Of a stretch of 64,000 nt of DNA, positions 31,670-40,893 are shown in pieces. Each line of letters opens with the position of its first letter. Position 1 is the stretch's first letter. The stretch is from Cumulibacter soli (GTDB lineage Bacteria > Actinomycetota > Actinomycetes > Mycobacteriales > Antricoccaceae), in NCBI RefSeq assembly GCF_004382795.1, contig NZ_SMSG01000003.1:434001-498000 (forward strand), read 5' to 3'. Under the pieces are notes generated by a model. It saw only the letters and a program-made list of their open reading frames with translations, had not been told where the DNA came from and searched no databases. Position numbers and translations under genes: made by a program.

Positions 31670-33063
31670 GCACCGCCGCGCTGTCGCGCCGCATCTTCGG
31701 TATCGAAACCGAATACGGGGTGACCTGTGTACTGGACGGGCACCGCCGTCTATCGCCGGACGAAGTCGCGCGTTATCTGTTTCGTCGGGTAGTCGCCTGG
31801 GGCCGCTCTTCGAACGTGTTCCTTGCGAATGGATCCCGGCTATATCTCGACGTCGGATCGCACCCGGAGTACGCGACCGCGGAATGTGACAACTTCACCG
31901 ACCTGATCGCGCACGACCGCGCCGGCGAACGCGTGCTGGAGGGGTTGGCTGCTGAAGCCGAGGAAAAGCTCGCCGCTGAAGGTGTTGAAGGACAGATCTA
32001 TCTGTTCAAGAACAACACCGATTCTGCGGGCAACTCGTACGGTTGTCATGAGAACTACCTGATCACTCGCAATACGGAGCTCAGCACGGTCACCGATGTG
32101 CTCGTGCCGTTCTTGCTGACTCGACAGATCGTGTGTGGCGCGGGCAAGGTGCTGCATACCGCCCGCGGCACCGTGTATTCCTTCAGCCAGCGAGCCGAGC
32201 ATGTCTGGGAGGGCGTGTCGAGCGCGACCACACGTTCGCGTCCGATTATCAACACGCGCGACGAACCGCACGCGGACGCCGAGAAGTATCGCAGGCTGCA
32301 CGTGATTGTCGGCGATTCCAACTGCAGCGAAACCACCACGTTGCTCAAGGTGGCTTCGTGCGATCTGGTGCTGCGGATGATCGAATCCGGCGTGCGGTTT
32401 CCGAACCTGGCCGTGGAAAACCCGATCCGGGCGATCCGAGACATCGCCAAGGACCTCACCGGAACGCTTCCGATTCGGCTTGCCGATGGGCGCACGATGA
32501 CGTCCCTGGCGATTCAGCGCGAGTACTACGAGCGCGCCGTACAGTTCTGCGCCGATCAGGACGTCGATCCGGAGCATCGCACCGCGCTCGAATTGTGGGG
32601 GCGCGCGTTGGATGCGATTGAGTCCGGCGATCATCGGTCGATCAGCCGAAGCATCGACTGGGCGATCAAGAAGAGCCTCATCGATCGTTACGTGGAGCGG
32701 GACGGCCTCGAACTTAGCGATCCACGGATCGCACAGATCGACCTTGCGTTTCATGACGTCAAGCGTGGCCGCGGACTGTGCCGGGTGCTGGAATCGCGCG
32801 GTGTGGTCGATCGGGTGACCACCGACGAGCAGGTCGACTTCGCGCTAGACAATCCGCCTCAGACCACCCGGGCACGGCTACGCGGTGAGTTCGTGCGGGT
32901 GGCACAAGAATTACGACGCGATTTCACCGTTGATTGGGTGCATCTGAAGGTCAACGACCAGACCGCTCGGACGATACTGTGCCGTGATCCGTTCAAGAGC
33001 GTGGATGAACGCGTGGAGCGACTCATCGAAACGATGCGCACCCAAAGCCCCCGTCCCCTCTAG
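31666..33063 (+). CDS. pafA: Pup--protein ligase
   Basis: PafA uses ATP to join the C-terminal Glu of Pup to substrate lysines. The 465-residue protein is a glutamine-synthetase-like ligase beginning [12 protein letters not shown], with catalytic Asp62 in [11 protein letters not shown] and the conserved [19 protein letters not shown]. It lacks the Dop loop. It is translationally coupled to prcA, whereas in mycobacteria several genes separate them (recollection). No clear terminator follows before the convergent DUF3866 gene. Confidence 0.97.
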   Translation: MSTAALSRRIFGIETEYGVTCVLDGHRRLSPDEVARYLFRRVVAWGRSSNVFLANGSRLYLDVGSHPEYATAECDNFTDLIAHDRAGERVLEGLAAEAEEKLAAEGVEGQIYLFKNNTDSAGNSYGCHENYLITRNTELSTVTDVLVPFLLTRQIVCGAGKVLHTARGTVYSFSQRAEHVWEGVSSATTRSRPIINTRDEPHADAEKYRRLHVIVGDSNCSETTTLLKVASCDLVLRMIESGVRFPNLAVENPIRAIRDIAKDLTGTLPIRLADGRTMTSLAIQREYYERAVQFCADQDVDPEHRTALELWGRALDAIESGDHRSISRSIDWAIKKSLIDRYVERDGLELSDPRIAQIDLAFHDVKRGRGLCRVLESRGVVDRVTTDEQVDFALDNPPQTTRARLRGEFVRVAQELRRDFTVDWVHLKVNDQTARTILCRDPFKSVDERVERLIETMRTQSPRPL

Positions 33064-33166
33064 CCCGGCCACCCTCGGTCGTCGAACGCGAACGGAGCGA
33101 GGCGAGTTACGAGGCAGCGGAGATGTCGCTGGTCGACGAGAGCACGCGTGCCGGGCGACGTACGGA

Positions 33167-34276
33167 TCAGGGGAGCAGCCTGGCGGCGTGCCGACCGGCG
33201 GCCGCATTGACGAGGAAGTACGCGTAGTCCTCGTCGAGTCCTCGGCCCATCGTGGAAAGGCGTACCGGACAGGCCCGCAATGCCTCGTCCAGCCCGGCGA
33301 CGTCGACGTTTGTGATCGCCGCGCGCTCCGGCGCTGACGTTAAATCCCGACGTACCGCCTGGTCTAACTCTTCGGGGAGCCGGTCCGGCAGGGGTACGTC
33401 GAGGGGAACCAAGCCGACCTTGAAGAATGCGGTCGTCGCGTGGTGTGAAACGCCCACATGCCTGCCGCGCGGGTCGGCGTCTGAAATACGCAGTGCGGCG
33501 ACCGGTCGTCCGCCGACCGCGTACGCGGCGTTGACAGCCTCTCCGGCGGCGACGCCAGAGAATCCCCACGGCGTTCCGGTACCCAAATTTCCCGGGCCTT
33601 GCGCCACGATCGCGATGTCCGCGCCGAGGACAACCCGCGCGGCGATCAGGCCGCTGTGCACGGTGACCGCCTCCAGATCCCCACCGACTGCCTGTCCTAC
33701 GGTGATCGTCCCCGTAAGCACCTCAGACAGGTCCGCGACCGAGCGCGAGAACCAGGCCGGTAGTGCGCCTCCATCGCTCCAGATATAAGCGACTTTTGCC
33801 GAGGGGCGATCGGCGTGGATCCCGGCAAGGATGGCGGGGACTGCCGAATGCAGGTCGGCGACTACCACCGGCATTCCGTCGACCGAGTCGCAGGACGCGA
33901 TGGCTTCGTGATGCGGCGAATCCTGCTCGTCCACTCCCAGCACCGTCGCCTGTAGCGGGCTGTAGCGCATCTTGACCAGGTGCCCGGCGCCGTCGCGGTC
34001 CGCGGGAAGGCGGGTGACGTTCGCGATCACGATGGCGTATCCGCCGGTGCCCAGGCCCAGGTCCAAGGCAGTCGTGTTGACCAGCAGTTCGTCGCCGACG
34101 TCAGGGGTTCCGACGAGAGCGGGATAAGCAAGAGCGCGTACGCAGGTGTCGTCCTGACCGAAACGGCCGCGCACCCTCACGTCGAGTTCGATCGCGCCGC
34201 GCCAGGATTTACCGATCGCTGTCACCCTCGCGCTTCGCCAACGGATCAAGGACGCCCCGGCATTCTCGCTGCTCAT
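33167..34276 (-). CDS. DUF3866 family protein
   Basis: A 369-residue actinobacterial protein of unknown function. The N-terminal ~95 residues look like a beta-rich domain (WRGAIELDVRVRGRF, DELLVNTTALDLGLGTGGYA). The remainder carries conserved blocks VADLHSAVPAILAG, YIWSDGGALPAWFS, GPGNLGTGTPWGFSG and GVSHHATTAFF, with His/Asp residues that could be catalytic. ATG at 34276 is preferred over 34321 because TATCGT lies 6 nt upstream of it. It sits between pafA and pafB, divergent from pafB over about 60 bp, which suggests shared regulation. Confidence 0.82.
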   Translation of the reverse strand: MSSENAGASLIRWRSARVTAIGKSWRGAIELDVRVRGRFGQDDTCVRALAYPALVGTPDVGDELLVNTTALDLGLGTGGYAIVIANVTRLPADRDGAGHLVKMRYSPLQATVLGVDEQDSPHHEAIASCDSVDGMPVVVADLHSAVPAILAGIHADRPSAKVAYIWSDGGALPAWFSRSVADLSEVLTGTITVGQAVGGDLEAVTVHSGLIAARVVLGADIAIVAQGPGNLGTGTPWGFSGVAAGEAVNAAYAVGGRPVAALRISDADPRGRHVGVSHHATTAFFKVGLVPLDVPLPDRLPEELDQAVRRDLTSAPERAAITNVDVAGLDEALRACPVRLSTMGRGLDEDYAYFLVNAAAGRHAARLLP

Positions 34277-34282
34277 GCGATC

Positions 34283-34331
34283 ACGATATCGGTTGTGCCT
34301 TCCTGGCCCCCGTGTCCGCACGGGCTAGGGT
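34283..34331. promoter_or_regulatory. Divergent leaderless promoters, DUF3866 and pafB
   Basis: TATCGT (34283-34288, minus strand) and TAGGGT (34326-34331, plus strand) each lie 6 nt from a start codon. The 37 nt between the boxes must hold both -35 regions, so a single bound protein could affect both genes. Confidence 0.5.
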
Positions 34332-34337
34332 GAGGCC

Positions 34338-35312
34338 GTGTCTAGCGCGAAGAACGAGCGATTGCTCAATCTCCTGATCTGCCTGACCTCCACGCGTCAG
34401 TTCCTCAGCGCTGACCGGATCCGGCGGGCGGTCGTGTCGTACAACCAGGACGACTCGCCAAAGGGTCGACAGGCCTTCGAGCGGATGTTTGAGCGCGACA
34501 AAGAGGAACTGCGCGAACTTGGCGTCGTCATCGAGACCGGTAGTCACCCCTTCGGCGACGGTTCCCCGGGTTACCGGATCGCGGGTCGCGACTCCTTCTT
34601 GCCCGACCTGGCCCTCACCCCCGCTGAGTCCACCGTGCTTGCCATCGCGACTGACTGGTGGAGAAGCGCGCAGTTCGCCTCCGAAACGCAAGGCGCAGTG
34701 CGCAAACTGAAAGCGGGCGGCGTGAAGGTTGATGAGACCGTCAACGGGTGGGACCCGCAACTGCGCGGGTCCGATCCGGCGTTCGACACGTTGTTACTCG
34801 CCGCCACTGCGCAGCGGGAGGTCGAGTTCGATTACCGCGCGCGTACCTCCGATCCACCGGTCTCGCGACGCCGCCTGCAGCCCTGGGGACTGGTGTCTTG
34901 GAAAGCTCGCTGGTACCTGGTCGGGCATGACCTCAACCGCGACGACACGCGCGTGTTCCGGCTGTCTCGGATCGTCAGCGATGTAGTCATCACAAGTGAC
35001 GTCGGTGCCTTTGAGCATGAGGACCGCGACTTGCGTGCAATCGTCGGTGACGCCGGGTTCGCGCAACCATTACGAGCGGTGATCCGGCTGCACGACACAG
35101 CCGCGCCCGGTCTGCGGCGAATGACCGCCGGCGTTGAGCAGCCCGAGCACACTGGCGACATCGCCATTCGGGCACGCGATGCTGCGGCGTTGGCCAGCAT
35201 CGTCGCGCCGTACGGCGCGACCGTCGAAGTCCTCGCGCCGCCGGAAGCGCGGGCGGCCACCATCGCTCGGCTACGTCAACTCGCCGTATTGGACTCGGAA
35301 GGGGAGCGTTGA
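34338..35312 (+). CDS. pafB: WYL-domain transcription factor PafB
   Basis: PafB works with PafC as a DNA-damage-responsive activator in mycobacteria. The 324-residue protein has an N-terminal winged-helix region (NERLLNLLICLTSTRQFLSADRIRRAV, then FERMFERDKEELRELGVVIE) and a WYL domain (about 150-235) containing SWKARWYLVGHDLNRDDTRVFRLSRI. The start is GTG with TAGGGT six nt upstream. Its stop overlaps the pafC ATG (TGATG), giving coupled synthesis of the pair. Confidence 0.93.
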   Translation: MSSAKNERLLNLLICLTSTRQFLSADRIRRAVVSYNQDDSPKGRQAFERMFERDKEELRELGVVIETGSHPFGDGSPGYRIAGRDSFLPDLALTPAESTVLAIATDWWRSAQFASETQGAVRKLKAGGVKVDETVNGWDPQLRGSDPAFDTLLLAATAQREVEFDYRARTSDPPVSRRRLQPWGLVSWKARWYLVGHDLNRDDTRVFRLSRIVSDVVITSDVGAFEHEDRDLRAIVGDAGFAQPLRAVIRLHDTAAPGLRRMTAGVEQPEHTGDIAIRARDAAALASIVAPYGATVEVLAPPEARAATIARLRQLAVLDSEGER

Positions 35313-36307
35313 TGGGTGGCGTGGGGAATCAACGCGCACAACTGCACCGGATGAGTCTGCTCGTGCCATTCCTGTTGAGTAATCCGGGCAGCACCGTGTC
35401 AGACCTGGCGGCCGAATTCGACACCACCGCCGCGCAGATCAAGAAAGACCTACTGGCCGTGTCGTTCTGCGGGTTACCCGGGCAGGGGATGGGTGACCTG
35501 ATTGAGGTGGTGTACGACGGCGACCGGGTCTCGATTACCGAGAGTGCCGGGATGGACCGTCCCCTGCAGCTAACTGCGGCTGAAGCCAGTTCGCTGGTCA
35601 TCGCGCTGCGGGCAATGGCACAGAGTCCGGGGTCGGTCGATCACGACACGGTGCTCGGCGCCCTGGCGAAGCTCGAGGACGCCATCGGCACCCGCGCAAC
35701 ATCGCCGGTAACCGTCGAGTCTTCTGCGGAGTCGCACGCGGCCGCGCCGCTTCGTTCTGCGTTGGCACATGACCGCGCCGTCCGAATCGAGTACTGGTCT
35801 GCCGCCCGCGATGAACTCACCGATCGAGTCATCGATCCGATCCAGATCTTCCGAATCGACGGAGTGGATTACCTGCAGGCGTGGTGTCGGCGGGTTGAGG
35901 AGTTACGTACCTTCCGCCTTGACCGCATTGGTGCGCTCGAGGTCCTCAATGAGCCGCGGCAACACCACGACGCACCGCCGCGGGACTTGTCCGAGGGGGT
36001 ATACACGCCGAGCGCCGACGACCTGAACGTCGAATTACAGGTAAGCCGCGAAGGCCGGTGGGTGATCGAGTACTACGACGTCGGCGTGGTGCAGGAGGCT
36101 GCCGATGGTGGAGCTCGGATCGCGCTACGACTAAGTAGCGACACACTTGACCGACTAGTGTCGCAGCTCGGCCAGGATGGCTTGGCGGGCCTGGACGACC
36201 CAGCGGTGCGCAGAGCCGCCAAGCGGGTCGCCGCCCGCAGCGCCGCGGCCCTCGCGCGTTACGACGACGTCGGCTGCGATTCGGCTACAACGGCGCCCAA
36301 CGCCTAG
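35312..36307 (+). CDS. pafC: WYL-domain transcription factor PafC
   Basis: The partner of PafB. The 331-residue protein has a helix-turn-helix region (RMSLLVPFLLSNPGSTVSDLAAEFDTTAAQIKKDL split over residues 14-48), followed by a WYL domain with VRIEYWSAARDELTDRVIDP and YLQAWCRRVEELRTFRLDRI. A C-terminal extension with an Ala-rich helix follows. ATG at 35312 overlaps the pafB stop; a TTG one codon earlier is less likely. Confidence 0.92.
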   Translation: MGGVGNQRAQLHRMSLLVPFLLSNPGSTVSDLAAEFDTTAAQIKKDLLAVSFCGLPGQGMGDLIEVVYDGDRVSITESAGMDRPLQLTAAEASSLVIALRAMAQSPGSVDHDTVLGALAKLEDAIGTRATSPVTVESSAESHAAAPLRSALAHDRAVRIEYWSAARDELTDRVIDPIQIFRIDGVDYLQAWCRRVEELRTFRLDRIGALEVLNEPRQHHDAPPRDLSEGVYTPSADDLNVELQVSREGRWVIEYYDVGVVQEAADGGARIALRLSSDTLDRLVSQLGQDGLAGLDDPAVRRAAKRVAARSAAALARYDDVGCDSATTAPNA

Positions 36308-36317
36308 ACTCGTACCC

Positions 36318-36560
36318 ATGGTTCTGTGGATCTGCGTGGCGATCATCGTCGTAGCGCTCGGTGTGCTGCTGGTACTGCTGGTCGAGTTGCGGGCGAAACA
36401 GCGTCGGTTAACTGCAGCATTGGGCAGCATGCAACCCCAGGTCCAACAGGCCAACGAGATCGTCACCGCACTGCAGTCAGCGTCGGCCGGAATGAAGCGT
36501 GGCACACATCGCGCACCACAGACCGAACTTGTCGCGCCATCGCACACAGACTCGGCATAA
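36318..36560 (+). CDS. Small single-pass membrane protein upstream of tatA
   Basis: An 80-residue protein with one N-terminal membrane helix (residues 2-24), a basic patch and a short coiled coil (about 27-58: RRLTAALGSMQPQVQQANEI). It has no known domain. ATG at 36318 is well supported by TAGACT (36305-36310) seven nt upstream. Position between pafC and tatA, and TatB-like topology, make a link with the Tat system possible but unproven; a true TatB has a conserved Glu and Pro-Gly hinge, which are not evident here. Confidence 0.7.
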   Translation: MVLWICVAIIVVALGVLLVLLVELRAKQRRLTAALGSMQPQVQQANEIVTALQSASAGMKRGTHRAPQTELVAPSHTDSA

Positions 36561-36612
36561 CGAGCACCCCGGGGCTACACTGGCTGTGTTGCCCGCGACG
36601 TAAGGATTTTTC

Positions 36613-36888
36613 ATGAACCTCGGTCCCATGGAGATCGTGATCATCGCGATCGTCATCTTTGCTCTGTTCGGCTACAAGAAGCTCCCCGATGCGACCCGAG
36701 CCGTGGGCCGATCGCTGCGTATCTTCAAAGGTGAGATGAAGGGGATGAAGGACGAGGACGTCGCCACGAAGGCTGAAGCGCAGACCGTGCGCGCTCCGCT
36801 GGAGACTCCGCAGCCGCAGACTCCTGTCGTCACCCCACCGGCTGAATCGACCAAGCAGCCGCACACGCCTCCCAGCACCACCGCATAG
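36613..36888 (+). CDS. tatA: Sec-independent translocase subunit TatA
   Basis: TatA forms the oligomeric channel of the twin-arginine pathway, which exports folded proteins. The 91-residue protein has the short N-terminal membrane helix (MEIVIIAIVIFALFGYKKLP), the FGYKKLPD hinge, an amphipathic helix through about residue 45 and a Pro/Thr-rich tail. AAGGA precedes the ATG by 7-8 nt, and TACACT about 35 nt upstream is a likely -10, so this gene has a normal leader. tatC follows after 12 nt. Confidence 0.94.
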   Translation: MNLGPMEIVIIAIVIFALFGYKKLPDATRAVGRSLRIFKGEMKGMKDEDVATKAEAQTVRAPLETPQPQTPVVTPPAESTKQPHTPPSTTA

Positions 36889-36900
36889 CGAGCGGACACT

Positions 36901-37824
36901 GTGGCGCTACGTCTTCCGACGCGCCGCTCCAAGTCCGCAAAGAGCCGGAAGTCCGCAGACGGCTCGATGCCGCTTGTCGAGCACCTGCGCGAACTTCGCT
37001 CCCGGCTATTCAAAGCCCTCATCTTCGTCGCGCTCGGCGCGATCGTCACATTTATCTGGTACGACAACGGTCTGCTTGAGTTCCTGAAGACGCCGTACTG
37101 TGCGTTGCCCGGCGAGATGAGATTCCCGAGCGACCGATGCGAGTTGATCTTCCTCGATCCCGCTGGCGGTCTGCTGTTGCGCCTGAAGGTCGCCTTGATC
37201 GGCGGCATTATCCTGTCGGCGCCGTTTTGGCTGTACCAGCTTTGGGCGTTCATTACCCCAGGCTTGCACACCAATGAGCGGCGCTGGTCGAGCGCGTTTG
37301 TGGCCTCATCGTCGGTGCTGTTCATGCTCGGTACCCTGTGCGCCTGGCTCACGCTCAACGCCGGACTGAAGATCCTGCTCACGCTCGCGGGCGATGGCGT
37401 TACTTCGGCGTTGACCGCGCCGGACTACATCAGTTTCGTCGCGATGGTGATCTTCGCGTTCGGCGTCAGTTTTGAAGTGCCGTTGCTGGTGGTGATGCTG
37501 AACCTGGTCGGCATCCTGAAGTACGAGAGCCTGAAGAAGTCACGCCGGTGGCTGTACTTCCTGACGTTCGTTTTCGCTGCACTGATCACGCCCACGCAGG
37601 ACCCGTTCTCGATGCTGATGATGGCGATCCCTATGTCCTTGTTGTTCGAGGGCGCAATTCAGTTCGCCCGAATCAACGACAAACGTCGTGCGCGGCGGGA
37701 GGAGTCGTTCAGCGATCTCGATGACGACGAGCCCTCTCCGCTGAACATGACGCCAGGGTCTGCCGAAGCGCCTTCGCCGGTGGAGGATCCGAGCCCGGTC
37801 GAACCACCGAAGGCCGTCGACTAG
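36901..37824 (+). CDS. tatC: Sec-independent translocase subunit TatC
   Basis: TatC is the receptor for twin-arginine signal peptides. The 307-residue protein starts with GTG. It has the conserved cytoplasmic N-terminus MPLVEHLRELRSRLFKAL, six membrane segments, and FWLYQLWAFITPGLHTNERRW in the first cytoplasmic loop. The C-terminal ~60 residues are charged and Pro-rich. It forms an operon with tatA. A candidate substrate in this window is the PhoX-type phosphatase. Confidence 0.95.
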   Translation: MALRLPTRRSKSAKSRKSADGSMPLVEHLRELRSRLFKALIFVALGAIVTFIWYDNGLLEFLKTPYCALPGEMRFPSDRCELIFLDPAGGLLLRLKVALIGGIILSAPFWLYQLWAFITPGLHTNERRWSSAFVASSSVLFMLGTLCAWLTLNAGLKILLTLAGDGVTSALTAPDYISFVAMVIFAFGVSFEVPLLVVMLNLVGILKYESLKKSRRWLYFLTFVFAALITPTQDPFSMLMMAIPMSLLFEGAIQFARINDKRRARREESFSDLDDDEPSPLNMTPGSAEAPSPVEDPSPVEPPKAVD

Positions 37825-37868
37825 CCGCGTACCGGCGGGCAGTGCGGGCCCTGAGTAGGCTCGTGCCT

Positions 37869-40688
37869 ATGGAAAGCCCCGCCGCTGCATTCGCGCGTTC
37901 GGCGCATCGCAATCGATATCCCCAACTCGGCGAGTTCTCCGGGCTGCTGAACTTCGAGTTGGACGAGTTCCAGGTGATGGCCTGCCAGTCGCTCGAAGAT
38001 GGCCACGGAGTGCTGGTGTGCGCGCCAACTGGGGCTGGCAAGACCGCGGTCGGGGAGTTCGCCGTACACCTCGCCCTCGCACGGGGGCTCGGATGTGCGT
38101 ACACGGCCCCGATCAAGGCGCTTTCGAACCAGAAGTTCGCCGACCTGCGTCGTCGATACGGTAATGACACAGTCGGGTTACTGACCGGCGATAACTCCAT
38201 CAACCCGCAGGCGCCGATCCTCGTGATGACCACCGAGGTGCTGCGCAACATGCTGTACGTCGGCAACGACACGATCGATTCGCTCGGGTTCGTCGTGATG
38301 GACGAGGTGCATTATCTCGCTGATCGCTTTCGGGGAGCGGCCTGGGAAGAGATCATCATTCACCTCCCTGAACAGGTCCAAGTGGCCGCGTTGTCGGCAA
38401 CGGTCAGTAACGCCGAGGAGTTCGGTTCTTGGCTGCATGAGGTGCGCGGCAACACCGATATCGTCGTCGACGAGGAACGCCCGGTGCCGTTATGGCAACA
38501 CATGATGCTCGGGAATCGGATGTACGACCTGCTCGCGCAAAGCGGGCGAAAGCGACTGGTCAATCCGCATTTGGACCGAGCGAGCCGGGAACAGGCGCAA
38601 CGCGTCGGATCCTGGTCGGGACCGCGCGGGAAGCGACGCGGTGGTAGCTGGAAGCCGCCACGCCGGACCGATGTCGTACAGCGACTCGACCGTCAAGGCT
38701 TGTTGCCGGCGATCTACTTCATCTTCAGCCGAGTGGGTTGTGAAGCTGCGCTCGATCAGTGCCGTCGCGGCGGCGTGCCGCTACTCGATGACCTCGAGCG
38801 CGCTGAGGTCCGCCGGACGGCGATGCGACGGACGGCCGACCTCAGTGCCGCTGACCTCGATGTACTCGGGTACTGGGAATGGCTCGACGCACTCGAACTC
38901 GGGTACGCCGCTCACCACGCCGGCCTGATCCCGGCGTTCAAGGAGACAGTCGAGGAACTGTTCGTGCGCGGACTGTGCCGAGTCGTCTTCGCGACCGAGA
39001 CCCTCGCGTTGGGTATCAATATGCCCGCGCGCAGCGTCGTGCTTGAGCGACTGGTGAAGTACAACGGCGAGAATCACGTGCGCCTCACCCCGGGGGAGTA
39101 CACCCAACTCACCGGACGGGCCGGACGCCGAGGGATTGACGTCGAAGGTCATGCGGTGACGCTGTGGAGTCCTGACGTGACGCCGCTCGAGGTGGCGAAC
39201 CTAGCGACGACGCGGACGTTCCCGCTGAAGAGCTCGTTCAAGCCGTCGTACAACATGGCTGTCAATCTTGTCGGGCAACTGGGCCGCAGCGATGCGAAGA
39301 AGTTGCTGGAGCGTTCGTTCGCGCAGTATCAGGCCGATCACGCAGCAGCAGGTCTAGCGCAGCGCCGCGATACGGCGGCCCGCGAAGCCCGTATCAAGCA
39401 GGCGGACGTCACCTGCGAGCTCGGTGATGTCGTCGAGTACGCAAACCTGCGTCTACAGATCACCGATCTCGAGCGCGGAAGCACGAAGCAACGCAATGAG
39501 GCGAAACGTGCGCAGGTCTCCTCGTCAATCGGTAAGTTGCGCCGCGGCGACCTCATTACGGTGCCTAGCGGACGGCACCGCGGGGTCGCGGTCGTATTCG
39601 AGGCGTACGGCGGGTCGAGTCCGTACGTGCTCGCGTTGACCGAGACGCGGTGGGCAGGGCGGATCGACGCATCGGCGTTTCACGCCGCAGTCGTCCCGTT
39701 CGGCCATATGAAAGTCAACAAGGCATTCAATTACCGTTCAGCACCCGCGCGCCGTGACCTCGCGACGAACCTTTCGCAAGTGGCCCGTGACCTTCCGCAG
39801 CCGAAACCCGAGCGAATGCGCGCCGCTGAGGCGGTCGAGATCGCGGAGTTGCGTGAGGCCCTGCGGCTGCACCCGGTGCACCAGTGTCCCGATCGAGAGC
39901 CGCACGTGCGCGACCTTGAAACCGCGCGGGCAGCGTGGCGGGCCAGCGACAAGCTCGCAACCAAACTTAATCGGCGGACGGCATCGTTGGGCCGCACGTT
40001 CGATCGGATCTGTCTGGTGTTGGCCGACCTGGGCTATCTGGGTGATGACGATGCGGTCACCGAACCCGGCCGATTGTTGTCGAGGCTGTGGAGCGAATCC
40101 GACCTACTGATCGCACAAGCGCTGCGCACCGGCGCGTGGCACGACCTCACCGGACCCGACCTGGCCGCCGTCGTGTCGGCGACGCTCTATGAACCGCGCG
40201 GCAACGACGCCTTCGACACGTCTCGCACCCCCGTCGGCTCCAAACGCGTCCGTGCCGCACTCGCGGCACTGCACAGTGAGTGGTCGTTGCTCGATGAGTT
40301 GGCATCCCGGACGGACGCGCCACTGATTCGGCGTCCCGACCCCGGCTTCGCACTCGCCGCGTACCGCTGGGCAAGTGGTGATGCGCTGGCCGTCGTCCTG
40401 TCGAACCTGGCGCGTGCCGGGTTCGAGATTTCGCCGGGAGACTTCGTACGGTGGTGCAGGCAAGTCATCGACCTCTTGGAGCAGCTGGCGCGCATCCGGT
40501 CGTCGCTGGCTGGCTCGGTCCCGTCGGTTGCCGCCCAGGCTGCGGCCGCGATGCGGCGCGGTGTGCTCGCTGATCCGATCAGCCCGATTCCCAGCGATGC
40601 CGAGGCGGCCGCCGCGACCGACGACGAGGCCGAGCTGGCGGACGAGGCTGAGGGGCCGGACGACGACCAGCAACTCGATAAGCCGTAA
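37869..40688 (+). CDS. helY: Ski2/Mtr4-like RNA helicase HelY
   Basis: A 939-residue superfamily 2 helicase of the Ski2 type, a normal length for HelY. Walker A is APTGAGKTAVG, then TAPIKALSNQKF, motif II DEVH (VMDEVHYLADRFRG), LSATVSN, and QLTGRAGRRGID. The C-terminal half holds the DSHCT-type domain and ends in an acidic tail. It probably acts on structured RNA or nucleic-acid intermediates. ATG at 37869 is chosen over 37842 because TAGGCT (37856-37861) lies 7 nt upstream. A clear terminator follows at 40745. Confidence 0.92.
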   Translation: MESPAAAFARSAHRNRYPQLGEFSGLLNFELDEFQVMACQSLEDGHGVLVCAPTGAGKTAVGEFAVHLALARGLGCAYTAPIKALSNQKFADLRRRYGNDTVGLLTGDNSINPQAPILVMTTEVLRNMLYVGNDTIDSLGFVVMDEVHYLADRFRGAAWEEIIIHLPEQVQVAALSATVSNAEEFGSWLHEVRGNTDIVVDEERPVPLWQHMMLGNRMYDLLAQSGRKRLVNPHLDRASREQAQRVGSWSGPRGKRRGGSWKPPRRTDVVQRLDRQGLLPAIYFIFSRVGCEAALDQCRRGGVPLLDDLERAEVRRTAMRRTADLSAADLDVLGYWEWLDALELGYAAHHAGLIPAFKETVEELFVRGLCRVVFATETLALGINMPARSVVLERLVKYNGENHVRLTPGEYTQLTGRAGRRGIDVEGHAVTLWSPDVTPLEVANLATTRTFPLKSSFKPSYNMAVNLVGQLGRSDAKKLLERSFAQYQADHAAAGLAQRRDTAAREARIKQADVTCELGDVVEYANLRLQITDLERGSTKQRNEAKRAQVSSSIGKLRRGDLITVPSGRHRGVAVVFEAYGGSSPYVLALTETRWAGRIDASAFHAAVVPFGHMKVNKAFNYRSAPARRDLATNLSQVARDLPQPKPERMRAAEAVEIAELREALRLHPVHQCPDREPHVRDLETARAAWRASDKLATKLNRRTASLGRTFDRICLVLADLGYLGDDDAVTEPGRLLSRLWSESDLLIAQALRTGAWHDLTGPDLAAVVSATLYEPRGNDAFDTSRTPVGSKRVRAALAALHSEWSLLDELASRTDAPLIRRPDPGFALAAYRWASGDALAVVLSNLARAGFEISPGDFVRWCRQVIDLLEQLARIRSSLAGSVPSVAAQAAAAMRRGVLADPISPIPSDAEAAAATDDEAELADEAEGPDDDQQLDKP

Positions 40689-40744
40689 GGAAGTTGCTGG
40701 TGTGGCACCGAAACCAATCCCCGATACCGTCCGTCGTACCCGTC

Positions 40745-40779
40745 GGTGGTGCGGTTCTAGGGGGCTATGCCGCACCACC
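40745..40779 (+). terminator. helY terminator
   Basis: A perfect 10-bp stem, GGTGGTGCGG/CCGCACCACC, with a 15-nt loop, followed by the T-rich stretch AACTTACTTTTCG, 56 nt after the helY stop. Confidence 0.7.
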
Positions 40780-40839
40780 AACTTACTTTTCGATAGCGGT
40801 ATCCACGCGACGCGTATGTGTCCAGGTAGGCTTGCCTGG

Positions 40840-40890
40840 ATGCGGCGTGCCCTCGTGGCCGCGACAGTCAACCGAAACGAACAGGGGTAG
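40840..40890 (+). CDS. Leaderless upstream ORF before the DUF4333 gene
   Basis: A 16-codon ORF (MRRALVAATVNRNEQG) begins 7 nt after TAGGCT (40827-40832), the same spacing as the leaderless genes here. Its TAG stop overlaps the GGGG ribosome-binding stretch of the next gene and lies 3 nt before that gene's ATG. It could couple translation or act as a small regulatory ORF. Evidence is positional only; the peptide matches nothing known. Confidence 0.4.
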   Translation: MRRALVAATVNRNEQG

Positions 40891-40893
40891 ACG

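Noticed and set aside
26525-33063. New protein-tagging system
   Set aside because: All six genes match the known Pup-proteasome pathway in the usual order, so nothing is new here except neighbouring DUF3866.
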